Part shown: positions 49,250 to 61,069 of the stretch, one piece after another
Layout of the letters: each line of letters begins with the position of its first letter
Position numbering within the stretch: position 1 is the stretch's first letter
NCBI GenBank assembly: GCA_951799445.1
Contig: OX637288.1
Location: 9,860,501-9,924,500 of the forward strand
Reading direction: 5' to 3'
Source of the DNA: Pseudisothecium myosuroides
Taxonomy: Eukaryota; Streptophyta; Bryopsida; Hypnales; Lembophyllaceae
DNA: 64,000 nucleotides
The notes under the pieces: model-generated
What the model was told of the DNA's origin: nothing
Seen by the model: only the letters and a program-made list of their open reading frames with translations
Database searches by the model: none
Program-made: the position numbers and the translations under genes

Positions 49250-50045
49250 TCTACAAGTGAAGCCTCCAAATAAATCTAGTAGCTCCTTAAGTTGCAAACA
49301 ACACTATAAATTCAAGTTGTTCAACTTCCCCCAAGATTTAGGTAGACTTTGGATTTCACTTTCTTTGAGATCCAATTAATTCAAAATTAGGAGGCCCTTA
49401 AACCAATTTGATAAGCTTTTAAAGCTTGTAACAACAACATAGATTCAACACTTCTAAATTGCAAAACTTTCCAAAACGTTTGGCTAAATTTCAGACACTA
49501 CTCCTTCCAAGATTCAATTGTTTTAGATTTGAAGGCCTTCAAAAGAATTTGCTAACTTATTTAATTTGCAACAACCATGTAGAATCAACACTTTCAACTA
49601 TCTAAACTTTCCAAGCATTCAAGCTAATTTTGGATTTTGAAGGCCTTCAAAAGAGTTTGCTAACTTCTTTAATTTGCAACAACCATGTAAAATCAACACT
49701 TTCAACTATCTAAACTTTGCAAGCATTCAAGCTAATTTTTGATTCTACATCTTTTGAGAAGAACTTTGTATCTTCTAGGTGTACCTCAATATTGCATCAC
49801 AATATGCTTTCTAATGAATGAAAATCTCAAACTAGAGAGCATTTCTGCAAATCTAATTTTTGCAAATTCGTGAATTGTCCTAAAGACCCATGTAGACTTT
49901 TTAAAGTTGTAGAACCACAAGGATTCAGATTCATCGAGTTGCACAATTATCCAAATGATATGCGCAAATTTTGGATAGTACACTCAAATAGAATCATGTC
50001 CCCAAAATTTGTAAGACCTCCAAAAGACTTGAACAAAATCTAGAT
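49250..50045 (-). pseudogene. Eroded LRR tail of the TIR-NB-LRR pseudogene, distal part
   Basis: On the minus strand the sequence keeps the spacing and words of the LRR units to the right (for example AGGCCT(C/T)CAAA, AACACTTC and CTTTCCAA on the plus strand) but with many changes and no open frame. About 49515-49620 and 49621-49727 form a local tandem duplication of about 106 bp. It is the far end of the same LRR exon, separated from it by elements at 50046, 51263 and 51830. Confidence 0.65.
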
Positions 50046-50659
50046 TGTACAATAAGGTCTACTTCATTTACAAATTTTCTAGTCAGTTTTCACTAGAAAG
50101 TTCAGCAACTTTAGGAAGCTCTAGCATGCTCAAAAATGAACCGAATTTGGAATCGCAATTGCATTGGAATTGCAGTGAAATGCACTTCAAATTCATAACA
50201 AGTGAAAAATGAATAGTTTTGAATCATACAACAATTTGAGTTTCTTTATGCTCTACCTACCATTTCATAGAGAACCTTTGGAACATAGTCAAAGTTTTTT
50301 TGCCATGGGGTGAAGAACAAGCAAGAAATCATACAAGCAATTCAAGTGGTATAAGATCAAGTAACTCTAAAGCAATTATGAAGGTTCATTTCTTATATGT
50401 ACTATTGAATACAAGTTGTAATTTTCACAAATGTTGGCAACACTAGAAAGTACATAGTGTATAGAAAACATCACACTCTTTGTATGATTTTCAATTACAT
50501 ATGTGTGTTTGTAATGATGATAAAGTAGACTTTAGTGTAATTCCAATGCAATTAGAAATTATAAATTCCATTCAATTTTGAGCATACACGGGTCTCCCAA
50601 AGTTGACCTAATCTTAGCAGGGTGCAAAAATTCGTTAATGAAGTAGACCTTACTGTACA
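50046..50659. mobile_element. TIR element inserted in the eroded LRR tail
   Basis: The left end TGTACAATAAGGTCTACTTC and the inverse right end TGTACAGTAAGGTCTACTTC continue to match for about 33 bp in total. LRR-like sequence resumes directly on both sides. 614 bp, non-coding. Target duplication not resolved, because the TGTACA ends are themselves palindromic. Confidence 0.7.
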
Positions 50660-51258
50660 TGATAGAAAATTCAAATTTTGAAGACTTCTAAGTTTCCCAA
50701 AAGATTAAGATACACTTTAAATTTCATTTTGTCTAAAGTCCAAATGATTCAAATATTGGAGGCCTCCTAACAAATCTAGTAGCCACAAGCTCACCTGCCT
50801 CACCACAACACTTTCAAGCTGCTCAACTTTTCAAAAGATTTGGACAAACTTTGGATTCCACTCCTTCAAGATTTAAGCTTTTCAAACTTGAGAGGACTCC
50901 AAATAAATGTGGTAGCTCTACAAGCCTAAAATAAGCCTATAAATTCAATGCTTCTATAATCTCAATGTTCTACAAGATTAGGATAAACTTTAAATTTCAC
51001 TTCTTTCAAGATCTAAGTTTTTGAAATCTTGGAGGACTCCAAATGAAGTTGGTAGCTCCACTAGCTAGCCACAATCCCATAGATTCAACACTTCCAAAAG
51101 AATTGAATTCTACTTCTTTTGAGATCCATGCGGTTCAAACTTTGGAGGCCTTCAAATGAATCTAGTAGCTCCTTCAGCTTACCAAAATCCTATAGATTCA
51201 AAACTTCCAAGTTGCTCAACTTTTCAAAAGACTTCAATAACTTTGGATTCCATTTCCT
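50660..51258 (-). pseudogene. Eroded LRR tail of the TIR-NB-LRR pseudogene, proximal part
   Basis: About four double-LRR units are recognisable by plus-strand words such as CTTTGGATTCCACTCC, TTCAAG and AAATGAA(T/G)(C/T)T(A/G)GTAGCTCC, with stops and small indels in the coding direction. It continues the LRR exon once the two TTAA elements at 51263-52393 are removed. Confidence 0.7.
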
Positions 51259-51262
51259 TTAA

Positions 51263-51825
51263 CCCATTAGGGCCAAGCAAGCCAATTTAGGTCTTTTTAA
51301 ATTTTAAATTGAATTTTGAGAATTGGAACACTTTCCTAGCCTTAGTTGCTTGTGAAGTGTGAATAAGATGTGAGGGCACGGAAATTCCGCTTCAGATGAG
51401 CCGTTGGCCATCAAATTTGGAGCAATAATGATTTGTCTATGGCAATTTGAAGTTGGGATTTCTAAAGTTTCAAAATGCACTGTGGAACATGTTTCTCTAT
51501 CGAATTTATTTGTGTATAACTAAAGAGAGAATGCCGACTTCACCATAATATTCATTATAATTTCCTCTATTTTCTATAAAAATTTCATGATAAAGTGAGT
51601 TTTTTTAATATAATTACTATGATTTTTCAAAAATAGAAATTCTAAAAAATCTTATAAATTTCATTTTTTTCCCAAAAAATATTTAAAAATTAGATCAGAT
51701 AGAAGATATATATATGGTTATTTGTGGAAAAATAATAATTTAAATTAAATTATAAAATTTTAATAAGCAAATTTGATTCCAAAAGAATTCAAGAGGTTGC
51801 TTGGGGCTCTTTAGGCCCTAAAGGG
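51263..51825. mobile_element. TTAA element, CCCWTTAGGGCC subfamily (copy C)
   Basis: Bounded by TTAA at 51259-51262 and 51826-51829. Left end CCCATTAGGGCC; inverse right end CCCTTTAGGGCC. 563 bp, AT-rich, non-coding. It shares its right TTAA with the left TTAA of the next element. Confidence 0.8.
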
Positions 51826-51829
51826 TTAA

Positions 51830-52393
51830 CCCCTAAAGGACCGGAGGGATGTCTAGATTTCCAAAATTGCAAAGATCTATTATAAAATGCAACTTAGAAG
51901 AATATTTTAATGATGACTTTCAAACAATAGTTGTAAAATGCTATTTATAGATCACATCCATATGGTTAGATCAACAAAAATACATACCAATATTTTTCAA
52001 TAAAATTTGAAGCCAAAAATTGGAAATTCCTTCTAAAATCAATTGTAGATTTAATATATATGATTTTTAAATTTTCTTTCCTATAAGTTTAAAATATTGA
52101 GTTCTAATTATAGTGATTTTTGTAGATTTTTATTTGATTTTTTGATTCAAGTCATCTTTGAAGGGTAATTTTTTGAACTGTAAAAGTTACTTTTTAAGGC
52201 TAGACCTCCCGATACCTTTTAAATTATAGAATATTTGCAAAGCAAAATCTTCATAATCTGAACCGTACAAATGTTAAAGAACTAATATAAAAATCTTGAA
52301 AAAAATGATGGATGAAAAAACGCATTTCGATGAGTTTGGGACGTGTTTCCGTTCATTCACTGTTCAAAATCTGCACTCATGGTCCTTTAGGGG
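51830..52393. mobile_element. TTAA element, 565-bp subfamily (copy B)
   Basis: Bounded by TTAA at 51826-51829 and 52394-52397. Left end CCCCTAAAGGACCGGAGGG; inverse right end CCCCTAAAGGACCATGAGTG. Almost identical to copy A at 39593. It lies inside the LRR exon of the resistance pseudogene, abutting element C. Confidence 0.92.
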
Positions 52394-52397
52394 TTAA

Positions 52398-55300
52398 GAA
52401 CCACATTTTTCAAGTTTAATGAATTTGGTAGCTACACAAGCTCACTACAATATCGTACAATCAACTCTTTCAAGTTGTTCAACTTTCTAAAAGATTCAAG
52501 TAATTTATGGATTCCACTTCCTTCAAGATCCAAGTTTTTCAAATTTTGGAGGTTTCCAAATGAACTTGGTAGCTCCACGAGCTTGACACAATCCCGTAAA
52601 TTCAACACTTCTAAATTGCTCATATTTCCTAAAGATTCAAATAAACTTTGAATCCCACTCCATTCAAGATTCAAGTTTTTTAAATTGTGGAGGCTTGCAA
52701 ACGAATTTGGTAGCTCTACAAGCTCACTACAATACAATAGACTCAACACTTCCAAGTTGCTCAACTCCCCAAAAGATTTCGGTAAACTTTGGATTCCACT
52801 CCCTTGAAGATATAATTTTTTCAAATTTTGCAAGCCTCCACATGAATTTGGTAGCTCCACGAGCTCATCACAATTCTATAAATCCAATACTTCCAACTTG
52901 CTCAACTTTCCAAAAGATTTGGATAAACTCTTGATTCCACTCTTTTGAAGATGTAAATTTTTTAAATTTTACAAGCCTCCAAATGAATTTGGTAGCTCCA
53001 TGAGCTTGCCACAATTCTATAAATCCAATACTTTTAAGTTGATCAACTTTCCAAAAGATTTGGATAAACTTTTGATTCCACTCTCTACAAGATCCAAATT
53101 TTTCAAATTTTGCAGGCCTCCAAATGAATTTGGTAGCTCCATGAACTTGCTACAATTCCGTAAATTCAACACTTCCAAGTTGCTCAACTTTCCAAAAGAT
53201 TCGGGTAAACTCTCAATTCCACTTCGTTCAAGATTCAAGATTCTTAAATTTTGCAGGCCTCCAAATGAATTTGGTACCATATTGAGCTTTCCACAATCCC
53301 ATAGATTCAATAATTCCAAGTTGCTCAACTTTCCAAAAGATTCTGGTAAAGTTTGGATTCCACTCCGTTCAAGATCCAAGTTTTTCAAATTGTGGAGGCC
53401 TCCAAAGGAATTTGGTAGTTCCATGAACTTGCTACAATCTTGTAGATTCAACACTTCCAAGTTGCTCAACTTTCCAAAAGACTCGGATAAACTTTGGATT
53501 CCACTCCATTTAAGATTCAAGTTTTTCAATGTGTAAAGGCCTCCAAAGGAACCTAGTAACTCTACAAGATTACCACAATAATGTAGACTCAACACTTCCA
53601 AATTGCTCAACTCTCCAAAAGATTCAGATAAATTTTGGATTCCAATCCATTCAAGATTCAGGTTTTTCAAATTTTGGAAGCCTCCAAATGAATTTGGTAG
53701 CTCCATGAGCTTGTCACAATTCCATAAATTCAACACTTTTAAGTTGCTCAACCCTCCAAAAGATTTTGATAAACTTTGGATTTTACTTCCTTGAAGATAC
53801 AAGTTTTCCAAATTGTGGAGGCCTCCAAATGAATTTGGTAGCTCCATGAGCTTGCCACAATTTTGTAAATTCAATACTTCCAAGTTGCTCAACTTTCCAA
53901 AAGATTTGGATAAACTCTTGATTCCACTCCCTACAAGATCCAAGTTTTTCAAACTTTGAAGGCCTCCAAATGAATTTGGTAGCTTCATGAGCTTGCCACA
54001 ATTTCGTAGATTCAACACTTCCAAGTTGCTCAACTCTTCAAAAGATTCAGGTAAACTTTGGATTCCACTCCCTTGAAGATACAAGTTTTTCAAATTGTGG
54101 AGGCCTCCAAATGAATTTGGTAGCTCCATGAGCTCGCCACAATTTCATAAATTCAATACTTCTAATTTGTTCAACTTTCCAATTGATTTGGATAAAGTGT
54201 GGATTCCACTACGTTCAAAATCCAAATATTTCAAATTGTAGAGGCCTCCAAATGAACTTGGTATCTCCATGAGCTTGCCACAATCTGGTAGATTCAACAA
54301 TTCCAAGTTGCTCAACTTTCCAAAAGATTCTGGTAAAGTTTGGATTCCACTTCGTTCGAGATCCAAGTTTTTCAAATTGTGGAGGCCTCCAAAGGAATTT
54401 GGTAGTTCCATGAGCTTGCCACAATCTTGTAGATTCAACACTTCCAAGTTGCTCAACTTTCCAAAAGACTCAGGTAAACTTTGGATTCCACTCCATTTAA
54501 GATTCAAGTTTTTCAATTTGTAGAGGCCTCCAAAAGAATTTGGTAACTCTACAAGGTTATCACAATAATGTAGACTCAACACTTCCAAATTGCTCAACTC
54601 TCCAAAAGATTCAGGTAAACTTTGAATTCCATTCCATTCAAGATTCAAGTTTTTCAAATTTTGGAGGCCTCCAAATGAATTTGGTAGCTCCATGAGCTTG
54701 TCACAATGCCATAAATTCAGCACTTCCAAATTGCTCAACTTTCCAAAAGATTTGGATAAGCTTTGGATTCCACTCCCAACAAGATCCAAGTTTTTCAAAT
54801 TTAAGAGGCCTCCAAATGAATTTGGTAGCTCCACAAGCTTGCTACAATTCCGTAAATTCAATACTTCCAAGTTGCTCAACTTTCCAAAAGATTTGGATAA
54901 ACTTTGGATTCCACTCCGTTCAAGATCCAAGTTTTTCAAATTTTGCAAGCCTTCAAATGAATTTGGTAGCTCCATTAGCTTGCTACAATCCTGTAGATTC
55001 AATACTTCCAAGTTGCTCAACTTTCCAAAAGACTCGGGTAAACTTTGAATTCCACTCCCTTGAAGATCCAAGTTTCTCAAATTTTGGAGGCCTCCAAATG
55101 AATCTGGTAGATTTTTGAGCTTGTAAAAAAACTGGAGATTTAGCACTTCCAACTTCCTTAGATTTCCAAAAGATTTTGGCAATCTATCCATTGAATCATC
55201 TCTCCAATACAATATCACCAATTCATTGTTCTCAGGTGCCTCTGGAAAATGTCTCAATGGTGTATGAAATATTTTGATGCAATCAAGCCAATGCAAATTT

Positions 55301-57364
55301 TCTGGAAGAGACAACATTGAAAACGAGCCACCCTTGCATTTTAATACACGCAATTTTTTCATGAGAGAAAGGTCACAATGAATATGGAGACTCCATGGAA
55401 TGATCAAAGTTTGAAGAGAATTTAGTAGTGGCTGCACAAAAGACATTAAAAAAAAATCAAATCAAAAACTTCAATATACAAATGTTTCTTGGATCAAACT
55501 AGGCATAGGTAAATTCAAAAAGAAGACTACATACACAACAATTTTAGGATCCTCAGACAATCAAACAAAGCAAACAATTAATCCTCCTACACTCAATTCA
55601 AACTTTCTCATGAATTGTTCACAATTCAAAATTGCATAATAATACTCAATATTAAAAAGATTGACCAAATTAAAGTTCAATGGTTACCAAGCATACCTCA
55701 TTCCCATTCAACAATGCCAAGGATTCAAAACCCCACAAGCGTTTGCAAATACCCACTCCTTGCTTGGAAATTGCACGACCCATGTCTCGCAAGTGGTCGT
55801 GCATGCCAAAGGTACCTTTTGCACCCACTCTAATCAAGGCTTTCTCCATAAGGCTCCGCACACCCAATGCTGCAGACCAACTTTGAGATCTCCAAACAAG
55901 TTTAGCCATCTCCACAGATTCTCCCAATAATGCACATGCAATATCCAAAAACATTTCTTGATGTTGTTCTTGAAGAGAGTCATAGCTAATCCAAAGACAT
56001 TCAAAAATCTTCCTCTCATCCATGATAGTGCCACATTTTAACTTCTTCAAAACTTCCTCCCAAATCTCTACATCCTCCTCATCCCTCAAAAGAGATCCAC
56101 AAACCTTCAACACCAATGGAACTCCACCACATGCCATACTAACATCTCCAACAAGACCTACAAATCTTAAAGGCACTTTCAAATCACCTCCAAATGCATG
56201 ACTTGCAAAGACACTTCGAGAATCTTCTTTGTTCAAGATTTGAACATCATGTGTGTGAATCTCATGATTAACATGAAATGAAGTGGGCTTTTCAAATACG
56301 CGACAATTTCGAGAAGTGACAATGCACATGCTACCTTCCTTGAGCATTTTGCGTGACATCAAATAATCCATCTCATCATGGTCATGAACATCATCCAAAA
56401 CCACAAGAACGGATTTCTTTGATAACCTTTCTTCAAGAATAACCTTCCCCTCCGATTTGTCTACAATATTTTGCATTGACTTATTCTCACACAAGACCAT
56501 CAAAATATGATTTTGGACACTCGTCACACCATCTTGATTCACCTTCTCTACTACATCTGCCACATAACACCTCGCATCAAATCTTCTCCCCAATTGGTTG
56601 TATAACTCTCGAGCCAAAGTGGACTTTCCAATTCCACCCATTCCCCACAATCCTAACATCAACACTTTCTTCTCATCCAATACTTGAATGATATTCATAG
56701 CAACTTGCTTCACACCCACAATATGATCACCCACATATAAGGGAAGGGGCTTATTTGCCAATTCAAAGATCTTTCCAACCACGTCCAACACCAAATCCTT
56801 CTCCAACCTACAAACAATTTGAAACAAATTTCATTAACATTGAGTACAATGCCAATGTCAAGTACAACCACAATACTCTTCACAACATTAAGTGCAAATG
56901 CACAGACTTACCTCTTGTCTCCCACTATAAGCTCCCAACCATGGAGCTTGGAAGCTTGTTTCAAATCGGACCTCCATTCTTCAATCATGATCTTTTCATG
57001 CCTCTCTGTCAACCTCGTAAATCCACCACCCAATTGATCCTTTTCTGGAAAATTCACTTCCCACGGTTGAACTTTGTAGAAGATTGGGAACACTTTCATT
57101 GAAGGAGAGTTCAACATTGCATGTAACTCTTTCAAACACCACTCCGATTGTGCAAAACTCTCGGAAAAGACAACTAGAGCTATGGGTGTCGTCTGGATAG
57201 CATGGTCAATGCTTGTCCAAGCATCTTGACTTTTAACAATGGATATGCAATCCAAAAAGGATGCAATCCAACTCTTTTCAAACCCTCGTATAAATAGCCT
57301 ACAAACCCCGTCTTAGTGTCAGGGCCTCTATGACTTATGAAAACATCGTAATTTCCAAATTCAT
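52398..57364 (-). pseudogene. TIR-NB-ARC-LRR immune receptor pseudogene
   Basis: Intracellular TIR-type receptor. TIR exon 57364-56912 opens with YDVFISHRGPDTK; a one-base loss in a T-run (plus-strand A-run 57254-57258) breaks it before the SESFAQSEWCLKEL part. NB exon 56807-55697 (370 codons) is intact: P-loop GMGGIGKST, kinase-2 LVVLDDV, GGVPLVLKV (GLPL) and MHDHLRDMGR (MHD). Introns 56911-56808 and 55696-55432 are GT-AG and in phase. LRR exon 55431-52432 encodes about 19 double units of 47 residues (pattern LPESFGKLSNLEVLNL, then ELPNSFGGLQNLKNL). It is in one frame but has stops at 54145-54147 (TGA), 53017-53019 (TAG), 52969-52971 (TAA), 52876-52878 (TAG) and 52432-52434 (TAG), and is then split by TTAA elements. 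A 5' exon upstream of 57364 was not resolved. A truncated TIR-NB-LRR product would still need the TIR shift resolved. Confidence 0.88.
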
Positions 57365-59984
57365 CTGCACAACAACCAATGATCAATCTTATGGACAAAT
57401 CAACAACTCATCAATTTATATTATGGATCACATTCAAAATTCACCATCAAAAAACTATAAGACATATTATCAAAAATTCAATAGGAAAACGAAAGTTCAT
57501 TAGTGATAGAATTCTCTAGACCTTCAAGTGTACACAACTTCTTGGAATTCTCACCATACTTCACCACTGCAAAATTGAAATTAGTAACTATAAGTTTAAG
57601 AACCAAAAAAAATACAAGTTTATATTTCACCAAAACCCACATCATAAATGAGCTACTTCTTTTTGCCACCTTTAAATACCAAGGTCAAATTTTTTTTTTT
57701 GTCAAACCCAATATACATGACACATGAAAAAAATCAAGAAAGTGCATGAACACTCTCAAATGCTATCTACTTGTTATATATATGGCACTTTACAACTCAT
57801 GAGTACAAGATGCCAATGTAGTAGGATTGCAACCTGCAAGGGACTGCAAACCATGATATGTCTAGTGTTCAATAGGTGAATCGAGGAAGAACTAATCTCA
57901 AGAATGACTATATTATTTCCTAAAATCACTTCATAATGAATTCTTCAAAAAAGAATGCATGTATTCCCTTCAAGGGACATATAAGAAAGATTTGCCAACT
58001 TGTACCTCACAAGTACCTCATGTGCCCAACTCCTAAAAAAAGTGCAAACCTTTTGGAAACTCACAAAAATTTGTCAACATATGACATCATGTATCAATAT
58101 CATAATTAAGGTAGTGCCACCCAAATGTGCCAAGTGTCTAAAAAGTACCACTTGTTTAGATGCTTTGATTATGCACATCTCCTAAATCAATATGTACCAA
58201 TTGTTGACAAAACAACTTTAGAATATCTACCAAAATTTTTGTATCCCTTCTAACTTTTGAAAATAGTATCCAAATGATGCAATCTTTGGTGTTTTGAAAT
58301 CTCCTTTCAAAAATCAATTAGAATAGATATAACTCTTGTCAATTTTAATAATAGAATCTATGCACAATAGAAATTGAAGTGGCAACTTCAAGCATCCCTA
58401 CCTTACTGTAAACATCAAATTCCAAAATTGTTCTTGTAAACCTAGAAACCTATTTGAGAAACCAATAATGACTCATAACACCATTTCTTGATTAATTTAG
58501 GATGAAATCATATATTCTAGGCCCATTTTATAATGAATTGGGAGCAACATGAGGTTCAATTAAAAAGAGATGATTTAGACTCTTATATATATATAAGGTT
58601 TTGGAGGGCTTACATTTTACAAACCCAATTTCAAATTGTTGACTTAGGATTCAAAAGGACTCTAGCCTTATACAAATCAGGTGTTTTCAATTCTCTCGAA
58701 GAAGTATAGCCCTCTTTTGAAGCAATCTCACACACAAACCTTGTAACAACCCAAAGTATGGTCAATATGCACATTAGACTGGCAAAAATAAAACACTCAA
58801 TCCAATTCATTCTCCAACCTATGGTAATGATTTGGTGCAAGAATTGTGCTTGGCCATTGGTACACAATATTCATGTACATTCAAATACTTGCAGAAAGGT
58901 AGTAAAAATACAACAAAGTTTGACTTGAAGATTTTCAAATATCTAACTTTTACACTTGACCAACTTTTTAGGTAGCTTTTATTCCATGAAACCATATGTT
59001 ACATAAGCCAACATATTGGTACATGATAAAAATTTAGATTCCAATATTTGCAATATGCATTCATAATAGAAACTTGACATTGCATTATCCATTACAATTA
59101 GTGATTATGTATGTTCAAAAAAGAGTATTGAATACCCTAGAGATCAAGGGATTATGCCTGTTGACCTAATGAATAATGTTGAGAATAGGTGTTTGTGAAC
59201 CTTATTTGGTGGTTCAATGACAAATACGAGACATAGCTCTATTTTGTAAAAGCAAGAATTTGAAAGCAAGAATGCCTTAGAACTAAGCCCATCCAAAAGC
59301 ATCACCTTACCTCAAAACAAGAACGTTCGTCAATCCATTTATCTATATTCCAATAGCAACAACACAAGAGTTGTCAACTAATGGATATTCTGCAAGCCAT
59401 TCCTTCTAGACTTCCATACTTGATCATACATTCCAAAATCCAAAATTCTCAAGTAACAAGCTATACAAAATGGACTACACAATGAGGTAGGTTAGCAAAA
59501 ACAAGACATAAGGAAATTGCATCCAATTGGGACTTCTTCCTAAAACCGCAAACTAAAAATTCTTGTCTACCTAAAATGTATTGCCTCTATTCATTCCTCT
59601 ATTAATGAAGACCTAGGATAGCTTTTGGATACCCCTATTTTCAACACTTTAAAAGTTCATAATTTATACCTAAGGATTCCAAAAGATGCATAAGAAGAAA
59701 ATCTAAATACTTTTTGGACTTCCAACAAGATCCAACAAAAAAAAATTAGGCAATTCAATAATAGGAACAATGCTCAATTGCTTATTTAGACACACTTACG
59801 TGTAGTTACCTTGGACATTTCAGCAAATCAGTTCAATAAATTTATATGGCTATGGAAGCTACACAAACTCACACCTTCCAATAAGACCACCAATTTGCCA
59901 AGAAAACTGACTTGCACAACATGGCAAGGGATGGCGCCAAAAACCAGGCTTACCTGAAAACATAATCAAACCATTACACTTAAC
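57365..59984. other. Upstream of the resistance pseudogene, no gene recognised
   Basis: The first coding exon of the TIR-NB-LRR gene should lie here. The minus-strand segment near 57500-57570, after an acceptor-like TTTTGCAG, is a weak candidate. Remaining open frames (for example 58631-58867) show no domain. Otherwise AT-rich. Confidence 0.4.
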
Positions 59985-60110
59985 CCTCCAATTTGCACAC
60001 CTTTCAATCTTCGATCTGCACTAGCACCTTCAGAGGCGTTATACTTTGTCCTCCAATTTGCACGCCATTCAATCTTCGACCAACACTAACACCTTCAGAG
60101 GCGACTCTTC
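59985..60110. repeat. 65-bp imperfect tandem duplication
   Basis: CCTCCAATTTGCAC starts at 59985 and again at 60050, each followed by TTCAATCTTCGA and ACCTTCAGAGGCG. It lies downstream of the NTF2-like exons, possibly in the 3' UTR or an intron. Confidence 0.8.
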
Positions 60111-60325
60111 GATAACCGAATTAAACACACAAGTGATAGAATCTCCGCAATGCACCAAGCCCCTTTAACGCCACATGCGTACATACACAGCACTGAAAGC
60201 TTAGTATTGTGGGCTAAGGTTGAGAGTAACAACCGTCTTTTCCATACACACAACAAACAGGGTGGGATCATCAATAGAGGGGGACAAATGGCTCAGTTGG
60301 AACAGAAGTGTCCATGCTTACTCAC

Positions 60326-61069
60326 CAGTGTCAGATCACCGGGTTTAGTTGAAGGCTCTACAGCGTCTCTGCCATAACTGCAATAGTCACTGCACATCAG
60401 AGACTCCCATAGCGATCAATTGTAAGAAACAGAAACCAAGAAATAATTACCAGAACATAACTTATTGTGCTTACACAAACTGCCATTTGCCATTAAACAC
60501 TTGGCAGCGATAAAAGCTACAACCCTTGCTGAACGGAAATGGCTTACCATTACACTTGGTTTCATAAACAACAAGGACAGCGTTTTCGTGTGACAATTGA
60601 AATCAACATGACGGGAGAGAACTTTATCATCTTGACTTGAGAAGCAAAGCATCTAGGTTAACAGAAGAATTAGATTGTTTAAAAAATATTAGGCAGAGGG
60701 AATCACAAAATCGCAAAGACATTGTTCTCCATGCCTCATGGAGAAGTCTCCCTAATGTATTCTAGTGATATTCCCATATAATCATCATGATCATAGAGGT
60801 CTCGTATCATGGGAATATCACTGTAATCATTGTGACCATAGAAAGATCTCAGATTCTCTCTTTATGATGTTTTCTCAAAGCTCCGGAAAACAACCTGTTA
60901 TTGCTGAAAAACATGGCCAAAAGGAAACACCATAGTTCAGAGGGTTTCCTGTACCTAAATGCCAAGTCACACCAGCAGCATTAGGATCACCAGTGCTGAT
61001 GTCATCTACTATGAACTCCAGTTCGGAGCCCACAGAATCCACGAACTTCTGAAAAAACTCAAGAATCGC
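60326..61069 (-). CDS. NTF2/SnoaL-like domain protein, partial
   Basis: Three minus-strand exons are readable. 61069-60955: AILEFFQKFVDSVGSELEF, then IVDDISTGDP and VTWHL, after TTTTTCAG and before GTACAG. About 60560-60475: NGKPFPFSKGCSFYRC and on to KWQF. 60377-60326: YGRDAVEPSTKPGDLTL, before GTGAGT. These match in order the cone-shaped NTF2-like (SnoaL-like) proteins of plants, often plastid-targeted, whose role is poorly known. The third and fourth blocks join in phase; the junction between 60955 and about 60560 does not close neatly with a canonical acceptor, and a family Trp reads Cys. An upstream exon with ISNCFAYNDLHSRS (about 61200-61145) is a candidate. The first exon and transit peptide are not found; a basic, Ser-rich frame at 61715-61960 may contribute. 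It may be intact or decaying. Confidence 0.6.

Noticed and set aside
53000..55118. Long plus-strand open frames (178, 118 and 100 residues and others) opposite the LRR array
   Set aside because: They are antisense readings of the 141-bp LRR units; the repeated Lys/Phe-rich wording follows the unit period and has no domain of its own.
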